5,429 nucleotides of DNA from Candidatus Gastranaerophilales bacterium (GTDB lineage Bacteria; Cyanobacteriota; Vampirovibrionia; Gastranaerophilales; Gastranaerophilaceae), in contig JAJQDG010000158.1 of the NCBI GenBank assembly GCA_021202305.1, forward strand, positions 1 to 5,429, in the 5' to 3' direction. The position numbers were made by a program, and so were the translations under genes. Below, piece by piece: positions 1 to 4,451 of this stretch (the stretch's first letter is position 1; every line of letters starts with the position of its first letter). Under the pieces are notes generated by a model that had not been told where the DNA came from, ran no database searches, and saw only the letters and a list, made by a program, of their open reading frames with translations.

Positions 1-35
1 CCCCCCCCCCCCACCCCCCCCCTCTTTATTTTTTT
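1..35. other. Artefactual poly-C / poly-T contig end
   Basis: Positions 1-22 are C except for a single A at 13, and 23-35 are mostly T. This directly precedes a P7 adapter sequence. On an Illumina flow cell the P7 oligo is attached through a poly-T linker, and two-colour instruments call G when signal is lost. Reverse-complemented, that yields exactly poly-C, then poly-T, then P7. I see this as read-through beyond the library molecule and not as a genomic homopolymer tract. It carries no gene. Confidence 0.93.
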
Positions 36-101
36 CAAGAAGATGACTGCATACTAGATCATCCTCGGTCTCGTGGGCTCGGAGTTTTGTATAAGAGACA
101 G
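36..101. other. Illumina Nextera P7/i7/read-2 adapter (assembly contamination)
   Basis: Positions 36-59 align without gaps to the 24-base Illumina P7 sequence with 20 matches. Positions 60-67 (CATCCTCG) sit where the 8-base i7 index belongs. Positions 68-82 are an exact copy of GTCTCGTGGGCTCGG, and 83-101 match the 19-base Tn5 mosaic end AGATGTGTATAAGAGACAG with two mismatches (positions 85 and 87). The order and spacing are those of a complete Nextera library end. The errors are typical of low-quality read tails. The Tn5 mosaic end here comes from library preparation and does not indicate a resident transposon. Authentic sequence begins at about 102. Confidence 0.97.
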
Positions 102-1075
102 CTAAATATCAGACCATCTGTGTCCATTATGTAAATTTTGTTATTTAATATTCCTAAAATATTTTTAACTTCTGTAGGGGCTGATACATAAGTTTCTGAT
201 GAAAAATCACTGTCATATATGCAAAGTAAAGTTGTATCAGCGGCACTTGTAATATATTTTTCATTGTAATAAAGCATAAAAGGATTTATATAGCTGTTTG
301 AAAGCGTTGTATAATTTGTACCGTCTTGCGTTTTGTATTTTGCCTTATAACTTGAACAATAATACCAGATGCCGTTTAGATAAAATCCGCAGGCAGCCGT
401 CATATTACCTGCCGTCCATAGTGCCGATTTAGTTTCGTAACTTGTAGGCGAGGTAAATATCATCGGGCAAAAACCGTTTTCTGTTGCTGAAAATAAAATA
501 AATTTTTCACCCGAACTTCCAAGAGATGTCTGTTGATAATGTCCGGTGCTGACACCCGATTCAGATAAATATGTTTTAATATTCCAGGTTGTAAAATCTT
601 TTGTATAACAAATTTTCTGGTAACAATCATAAGTTGCGGAAGTGCCGCTGCCTGTTCGGATATAATTATAATAAGGAAACAGAGTATAATCCCCCAATTT
701 TGATGCCGGCTGGATAGAAAAATAAGCACTTGTTGATTTATTAAAAGATTCTAATAAAATGCTTTCATCAAAATTCCCCCATGATAACATTTTTGAAATA
801 TAAATATATACCGTATCATCATCGGTTGTCGATGTAATTTTATAATAAACTTCATTTGTTTCATCATATATAAAACAGCCTGTGCTTACTTCCCAGTTTA
901 TTAAATCGGCAGAATAAGCTAATTTGCAATCTGTGGAATATAAAAAATATCCGTTATAATTAGAGTTGTATTCCAAATTTTTGAAATAATACCCTGAATT
1001 TGAAAAAGTTGTTACTTTTTCCCAAATACCATAGCTTGTTTTATTTAAAAACAGTTGTGAAGAAAAAATGTTCAA
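102..1075 (-). CDS. Beta-propeller-like tail/receptor-binding protein, 3'-truncated
   Basis: Partial gene; 324 authentic residues are visible before the frame enters adapter DNA. I start it at TTG 1075, one base after the stop of the gene upstream, because AAAGGGGAA lies 7 bases ahead. Two in-frame ATGs at 1132 and 1126, and a TTG at 1153, lie inside the upstream gene and lack a comparable site. The protein is rich in Tyr, Ser and Thr and has recurring strand-turn-strand units resembling BNR/Asp-box blades: YSADLINW (residues 54-61), YTKDFTTW (157-164), YKTQDGTNY (247-255) and YDSDFSSETY (287-296), with weaker ones near 93 and 207. There is no signal peptide, membrane segment or shared fibre head. 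By position and fold I infer a host-surface (probably glycan) binding protein of the tail. Sialidase-type catalytic residues cannot be recognised, so enzymatic activity is not claimed. The true C-terminus is unknown. Confidence 0.72.
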
Positions 1076-1076
1076 A

Positions 1077-1712
1077 TTACGCTTCCCCTTTATATATACA
1101 TCCGACACACCAATTAGAACCGTCATGTTCATATACAAGGTTGTAAGTTCCAAGATTTGAAAAATCGGGTTCTTCCTGATTAAAAAAGTATGTTGTTCCT
1201 AAATCGAGCGTTACGCTGTTTTGATAATCAATTTGTACAAGGATTTGATGATATTTATCCGTATCGGTTATTTCGGGAAGCACAATTGTATATGTAATAT
1301 CTTCAGATGATTCGGTTCTTGAACTGCTTGAACTTGTGCTTGTTTCAATAAGAGTTTCGCCAAGATCCGGTGTTACTTCATCTTCGTACTCATCTTCTTC
1401 GGCTTCATCGCTTTCAGAAGATGAAAATGTTATACGGTTTATGGAATTATCCGTCAGGTTAAAGCAATAATTTTCATCGGCTTCGGGGAATAAAATTGTT
1501 TTTTCTATTTTTTCGTACGTTTCATCTAAATCAGATGTATCGGTTGTATTATCACTTGAAGATGTTGTTTCTGTTGAACCTACTTTTGCAATGCCTGAAC
1601 CCGTTCCTATATATAATTCGTTTGTATCTTCGCACCATAAAGGCATTCCGCTCAATGCGGATTCGGGTAAATTTTCAAAATTACCTCTTTTAAATTGAAT
1701 GCTAACATCCAT
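1077..1712 (-). CDS. Tail fibre/appendage protein with shared head and acidic Ser-rich middle
   Basis: A 211-residue protein. Residues 1-40 form the short beta-rich head (IQFKRG, then a Cys-Glu-Asp turn and LYIGTGSG) that resembles the N-terminal domain of phage major tropism determinant-type tail proteins and recurs in the two fibre genes upstream. Residues 45-67 are a Ser/Thr/Asp linker. Residues 98-112 are almost all Ser, Glu and Asp, and 123-137 are Ser/Thr-rich. Residues 139-211 look like a compact beta domain with LGTTYFFN (171-178) and YEHDGSNWCVGCIYKG (194-209), a pattern common at the ends of phage tail proteins. I start at ATG 1712 (GAAAGGGTGG 6 bases upstream) in preference to TTG 1718. 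It overlaps the chaperone gene by 11 bases, implying translational coupling. Likely a structural host-recognition component; the binding target is unknown. Confidence 0.75.
   Translation of the reverse strand: MDVSIQFKRGNFENLPESALSGMPLWCEDTNELYIGTGSGIAKVGSTETTSSSDNTTDTSDLDETYEKIEKTILFPEADENYCFNLTDNSINRITFSSSESDEAEEDEYEDEVTPDLGETLIETSTSSSSSRTESSEDITYTIVLPEITDTDKYHQILVQIDYQNSVTLDLGTTYFFNQEEPDFSNLGTYNLVYEHDGSNWCVGCIYKGEA
1083..1091 (-). promoter_or_regulatory. Ribosome-binding site for TTG start at 1075
   Basis: AAAGGGGAA on the minus strand, 7 bases before TTG 1075. It lies inside the last codons of the acidic fibre gene, whose TAA is one base from the TTG. This site decides the start of the propeller-like gene over upstream in-frame ATGs. 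Confidence 0.7.
1593..1652 (-). repeat. Fibre-head direct repeat, copy A
   Basis: This stretch encodes the end of the shared head domain (SGMPLWCEDTNELYIGTGSG) of the acidic fibre. Comparison by eye with 2415-2474 gives 56 of 60 bases identical, and 1593-1631 is identical over all 39 bases. Both copies lie in the same orientation and codon phase, 822 bases apart. The identity covers synonymous positions, which argues for recent common origin or gene conversion more than for protein-level selection alone. Confidence 0.93.
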
Positions 1713-2085
1713 ATTCAACCACCCTTTCTCTTGCTGCCTGACGTTTATTTAATAAATCAATATATTGTTCCTGTGTAAGAGATGTTTCCAATCCCGAATC
1801 AACCTGATCTCTGTGCCTTAAAACAATCCAATCCGTGTCATTCAGATATTTTTTTGCTTCTGTATTTGTGTTAACTAATTCCGCAACAGCAGCCGTATTT
1901 TTAACATATTTCCCATTTAAAATTACATAATCATTTGAATCTGCTATTTGTCCGTCAAGGTATAAAATTCGTTCTCCCGGAATAGAACCGTCATATTCAA
2001 TTATTTGAATGTCATCATCGGATATATTCGGCTTATAGCCGCAAACGCAAACAAGTTGATTATTTTCTATTAAAAGATAATTCAT
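1702..2085 (-). CDS. Tail fibre assembly chaperone (phage_tail_APC-like)
   Basis: A 127-residue protein. The C-terminal half (about residues 76-124) carries the recognisable signature of phage tail-assembly chaperones: A-K-K-Y-L-x-x-T-D-W-I-V-L-R-H-R-D-Q, then a Gly-Leu-Glu-Thr turn, then L-T-x-E-Q-Y-x-x-L-L-x-x-R-Q-A-A-R-E-R-V. The N-terminal half is variable, with a C-V-C-G-Y motif (13-17), as is usual when it is matched to a particular fibre. These proteins help fibres trimerise or attach and are normally absent from the virion. ATG 2085 is chosen because GGAGGAAA lies just upstream and the start follows the previous stop by two bases; the ATG at 2112 lies inside the upstream gene. It ends in TAG. 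Lying between two fibre genes, it probably serves the short lectin-like fibre before it, the acidic fibre after it, or both. Confidence 0.8.
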   Translation of the reverse strand: MNYLLIENNQLVCVCGYKPNISDDDIQIIEYDGSIPGERILYLDGQIADSNDYVILNGKYVKNTAAVAELVNTNTEAKKYLNDTDWIVLRHRDQVDSGLETSLTQEQYIDLLNKRQAARERVVEYGC

Positions 2086-2087
2086 TA

Positions 2088-2534
2088 TTATTTCCTCCAA
2101 ATAGCAAGCCAATTCACCTGAGAATTTGAACGCTGTTCGGTGTTATAGCAGGTTATTTTTACTCTGGATGACTCTTTTGCCCAGTAACAATATGTAGAAT
2201 CGTTGTAATCAACGTCTCCGCTGTAATGAAGCGCCCTGACAGAGGGTATAAATGCAACAAGGTTTGACATAGTGTAATTTGTAGGCGGATATGCATAGCT
2301 TGTAGTTCCTGTGTTATAACCGTAAGTAAAAACATACTGATTTGAGGACAAAACAAATGAACTTGCATGATAGCCGTCAAGTGTATCTGCATCATAGGTA
2401 TGGATTATTTGCACGCCTGAACCCGTTCCTATATATAATTCGTTTGTATCTTCACACCACAGGGGCATTCCGCTTGGAGCACTTGATGGTAAATCCGCTT
2501 TATTTCCTCTTCTTATTCTAATATTTGTACCCAT
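2088..2534 (-). CDS. Short tail fibre / receptor-binding protein, lectin-like C-terminus
   Basis: A 148-residue protein in three parts. Residues 1-40 are the shared head (RIRRG, then LYIGTGSG). Residues 46-60 contain YDADTLDGYHASSF, a motif widely repeated in phage fibre shafts and linkers. Residues 61-148 form a Tyr/Ser/Asn-rich beta domain ending in VNWLAIWRK. The ending resembles gp53-like or H-type-lectin-like fibre tips, whose last strand is typically V-x-W-x-A-I; this is a pattern match by eye only. The start ATG 2534 follows a tandem TGA-TAA end of the upstream gene. The nearest good Shine-Dalgarno (GGAGG, 2548-2552) is 13 bases away, longer than usual, so translation may depend on coupling to the upstream gene. 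The assembly chaperone gene follows immediately, which supports a fibre role. Confidence 0.77.
   Translation of the reverse strand: MGTNIRIRRGNKADLPSSAPSGMPLWCEDTNELYIGTGSGVQIIHTYDADTLDGYHASSFVLSSNQYVFTYGYNTGTTSYAYPPTNYTMSNLVAFIPSVRALHYSGDVDYNDSTYCYWAKESSRVKITCYNTEQRSNSQVNWLAIWRK
2091..2098 (-). promoter_or_regulatory. Ribosome-binding site for the chaperone start at 2085
   Basis: GGAGGAAA on the minus strand, overlapping the final codon and stop of the lectin-like fibre gene. It places the chaperone start at ATG 2085 and excludes the in-frame ATG at 2112. Confidence 0.82.
2415..2474 (-). repeat. Fibre-head direct repeat, copy B
   Basis: Partner of 1593-1652, within the head domain of the short lectin-like fibre. 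Identity is perfect for 2415-2453 and drops to 17 of 21 in 2454-2474. A much more diverged third version, similar at protein level, lies near 3112-3150 in the first head-bearing fibre gene. Similarity falls away abruptly beyond the Gly-Ser-Gly that closes the head, where the bodies become unrelated. Confidence 0.93.
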
Positions 2535-2537
2535 TTA

Positions 2538-3221
2538 TCAGAACAGTCCTCCGTCAAAATTGCCGTCAAACGGTGCAACAAATCCGACACCGCTTTCATC
2601 AGGTAAAACCATAAGCAGCATGCCGCCCTGACCCTCTAAACTCGGAAAATCATCTAAATCGCTCAAGGAACTCACAAAATCGGGTTTATTTTGCACATTA
2701 GACCAATCTACCAGTGTATCAAGGTTGTTAAATTCAGATATCTTAATCCATGCAGAACCGTTATAAACATATTCAGCTCCGCCTCCTGAGCCTACTGTAT
2801 CATCTGCGGAAGCATCAACAACAAAAGCATGCAATCCGGCAAAAGCATCAAGTGCATCACGTTCCGTTATATTTTCCACAACCGATGCTTCTTTAAAAGA
2901 ATTAGGAATTTGAGAGTTTGGAATTTTTCCTGTTGTATCAAGTGTCGCAAGACCGTTTGCCTCGCCCTTTTGCATATCTATACGGCTGTCAACCGCCGAA
3001 TCAAAATCTGTTATTTCGGTTGATTCGTGGCTGTGTTCGCTTTCTGCTTTTTGGTCTAAATAATTTGAAAGCTGAGAAGAATTGGAAAATTCGGTTAAAT
3101 CGGTTTCGCTTCCGTTTCCTATATAGAATTTTTTTGTGTCGGTTGTATATAATAATTCACCCGCTTCGGCATCTTCGGGAAGATTTTCTGCCAATCCTCT
3201 TTTAATTTGTAATGTTCCCAT
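2538..3221 (-). CDS. Tail fibre/collar protein with shared head and linker-type body
   Basis: A 227-residue protein. Residues 1-38 are the head domain (LQIKRG, then FYIGNGSE), more diverged than in the two fibres downstream. Next come an HSH motif (63-65), STEITDFDSAV (67-77), and NGLATLDTTGKIPNSQIP (89-106), a phrase common in phage tail-fibre and collar proteins. Then follow EYVYNGSAWIKISE (150-163), typical of a small beta module, and DWSNVQNKPDF (172-182), another recurring fibre linker. The end is GFVAPFDGNFDGGLF. No catalytic motif is visible. AGAAAGG lies 8 bases before the ATG. It follows the short collar-type fibre gene after a 28-base gap and most likely forms a structural trimer at the tail tip linking baseplate to receptor-binding tips. 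That placement is inferred from gene order. Confidence 0.78.
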   Translation of the reverse strand: MGTLQIKRGLAENLPEDAEAGELLYTTDTKKFYIGNGSETDLTEFSNSSQLSNYLDQKAESEHSHESTEITDFDSAVDSRIDMQKGEANGLATLDTTGKIPNSQIPNSFKEASVVENITERDALDAFAGLHAFVVDASADDTVGSGGGAEYVYNGSAWIKISEFNNLDTLVDWSNVQNKPDFVSSLSDLDDFPSLEGQGGMLLMVLPDESGVGFVAPFDGNFDGGLF

Positions 3222-3235
3222 TAATTATTCCTTTC

Positions 3236-3260
3236 TTAAAATTCGCTAATTAAAATTCGC
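3236..3260. repeat. 11-base direct repeat spanning a stop codon
   Basis: TTAAAATTCGC occurs at 3236-3246 and again at 3250-3260. The second copy holds the TAA stop and the last codons (Glu-Phe) of the short collar fibre; the first lies in the 28-base gap just ahead of the next gene's ribosome-binding site. It probably reflects a small local duplication at the gene junction. No regulatory role can be shown. Confidence 0.7.
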
Positions 3261-3927
3261 CTGCATCAATGTTTTCGGCTTCATCAACAATACCGTTGCC
3301 GTTTTTATCGTAAATGGTTGTACTCATAATGAGTTCAGGTACACTCGGCGGCTGAGGTATATCTATTTCATCGCCGTCAGTAAATGTTCCGCCGTCAATA
3401 TATTCACAGGTGTCCGTTACACCGTTGCCGTTTGTGTCATAAAGCCATATAGGCATTAAATCCGAATGAGTATGCCCGTTAAATAAATTTTCTACCCATT
3501 CAATACTTGCCATTTGTATTGAAGGGTCAACGTTTATACTTATAACCTCAGAATTAATTGCACTAATTACAACTTTCATCCAGTATTCTTTAAAGCTTCC
3601 CTCGGTTTCAACAGGCTTATATGTTTCAGGCTGTTTCCCCACAAGCAGTAAATTATTATCCGAATCAAAAATTCCAAATTCTCTTAAATAAAATCCGCCT
3701 ACAGATACAGGAATTAACGCTTTAGCGGAAAGTGAAGAAATTTCTGTAATTTCTGTGCGGTATTTTTCATTTTTAAGTTCTGTCTGCGTTGTTTCAGGTT
3801 CATAATAATCCCCGTTTGAATCACCGACAGCAATATATTTAAGGTCTAATTTTGTGCCGTTTGAAAGTGCTTCTTCAATTTTATTAAGACCTATATCTGT
3901 TATAACCGAGTAAAATTCTTTTGTCAT
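3250..3927 (-). CDS. Short P2-like tail fibre/collar protein with two calcium-binding loops
   Basis: A 225-residue protein. Residues 1-150 match the phage tail-collar fibre N-terminal family (DUF3751/Phage_tail_fib): MTKEFYSVITDIGLNKIEEA at the start, YIAVGDSNGDYYEP (31-44), GGFYLREFGIFD (77-88) and LLLVGKQPETYKP (93-105). This part attaches P2-type fibres to the baseplate. GHTH (151-154) follows. The C-terminus has two perfect 12-residue EF-hand/dockerin-type loops: D164-x-N-x-N-G-x-x-D172-x-x-E175 and D207-x-N-x-N-G-x-x-D215-x-x-E218. They are separated by a Pro-rich stretch (191-197). Full P2-type gpH fibres run to several hundred residues; this one lacks the shaft and tip, so later genes probably supply them. 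GAGGAAG lies 7 bases upstream of the ATG, and the start overlaps the gpI-type gene by four bases (ATGA). Confidence 0.87.
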   Translation of the reverse strand: MTKEFYSVITDIGLNKIEEALSNGTKLDLKYIAVGDSNGDYYEPETTQTELKNEKYRTEITEISSLSAKALIPVSVGGFYLREFGIFDSDNNLLLVGKQPETYKPVETEGSFKEYWMKVVISAINSEVISINVDPSIQMASIEWVENLFNGHTHSDLMPIWLYDTNGNGVTDTCEYIDGGTFTDGDEIDIPQPPSVPELIMSTTIYDKNGNGIVDEAENIDAGEF

Positions 3928-4451
3928 ACCGTAACTTCCTCACTTGTTATCATGCAGCTTGTAAATAACTGATTTGCTTCGGATAAAATATTTATAATTA
4001 AATTTTCCAATTTTGAGCGAACATTTTTATTTGCCGTAATTAAATCAATCAAAGATTGTTCTGTTGTTTCATAATATGGCTTATTATTTATATCAACGGA
4101 AATTTTAAAATAATAAGGGTCTCCGCCGTATTCAAACCATTCTTCCAGTTGACCGTTAAGTCCTAAAATTTCTAAGACACGAATAAGTGCGTATTTTGTA
4201 CCTCTGTATCTGTGCAGATTTAGCGAGTTTTTTATTAATTCCCGTTTTTCACTTACTGTTGTACAGTTTGCCCAGCCCTCATTTCCTGTTATATGAAATT
4301 GTTCGGCAAGGTGTATAAGAGCGGATTCTTCAACTTTATCAAACAGATAAATTAAAAGACATTCCGTATCTAATTCCTGAAATCGGCTGAATAATTCATC
4401 AAGAGTAATACAGGAAGTATCTGCAACAGGAAATAAATTAAATTGTTTCAT
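3924..4451 (-). CDS. I: Phage tail protein I (P2 gpI-like baseplate component)
   Basis: A 175-residue protein recognisable as the gpI family: an early L-L-I-Y-L-F-D segment (32-38), EKRELIKNSLNLHRYRGTKYAL (68-89) corresponding to the family's 'K-R-x-L-I-x-x-S-x-x-L-H-R-x-K-G-T' core, then EWFEYGGDPYYFKI (104-117). gpI works with gpJ at the edge of the contractile-tail baseplate, next to where the fibre protein docks, and the gene order gpJ-gpI-fibre is kept here. I start at ATG 4451 (MKQFNLFP), because GGGGAAAG lies 5 bases upstream; the ATG at 4466 has no such site and the ribosome-binding bases would fall within its coding sequence. It overlaps the gpJ gene by 14 bases and the fibre gene by 4, consistent with coupled translation. 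Confidence 0.9.
   Translation of the reverse strand: MKQFNLFPVADTSCITLDELFSRFQELDTECLLIYLFDKVEESALIHLAEQFHITGNEGWANCTTVSEKRELIKNSLNLHRYRGTKYALIRVLEILGLNGQLEEWFEYGGDPYYFKISVDINNKPYYETTEQSLIDLITANKNVRSKLENLIINILSEANQLFTSCMITSEEVTV

Noticed and set aside
83..101. Tn5/IS50-like mosaic end as evidence of a transposon
   Set aside because: It is contiguous with P7, an index and the read-2 sequence, so it comes from library preparation and not from a resident element.
460..729. Alternative minus-strand frame inside the propeller-like gene
   Set aside because: It overlaps a well-supported coding frame and shows no domain or appropriate ribosome-binding site.
1073..1153. Longer versions of the propeller-like gene starting at TTG 1153 or ATG 1132/1126
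   Set aside because: They lie within the coding sequence of the upstream gene, have no good ribosome-binding site, and would add residues with no propeller character; TTG 1075 has a clear site.
1496..1693. Plus-strand open frame of 65 codons
   Set aside because: It is antisense to the acidic fibre and head coding region, Phe/Leu-rich as expected from complementing that sequence, with no recognisable domain.
2159..2395. Alternative minus-strand frame inside the lectin-like fibre gene
   Set aside because: It is an out-of-frame shadow of a gene supported by its conserved head, DTLDGYHAS motif and chaperone neighbour.
1593..2474. Repeat pair as an invertible switch or attachment site
   Set aside because: The copies are direct, not inverted, and are fully coding; no recombinase gene is nearby.
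1077..2534. Diversity-generating retroelement with Mtd-like variable fibre
   Set aside because: The head resembles Mtd-type N-termini, but there is no reverse transcriptase, no template repeat with A-specific mismatches and no C-type-lectin variable region; the 39-base repeat lies in the conserved head, not in a variable tip.
2829..3205. Two overlapping plus-strand open frames
   Set aside because: They are antisense shadows of the 227-residue fibre gene, basic and Cys/Phe-rich with no family resemblance.
3222..3249. Terminator or promoter in the largest intergenic gap
   Set aside because: The 28 bases are AT-rich with an 11-base direct repeat and a ribosome-binding site, but no GC stem-loop with T-tract and no convincing -35/-10 pair.
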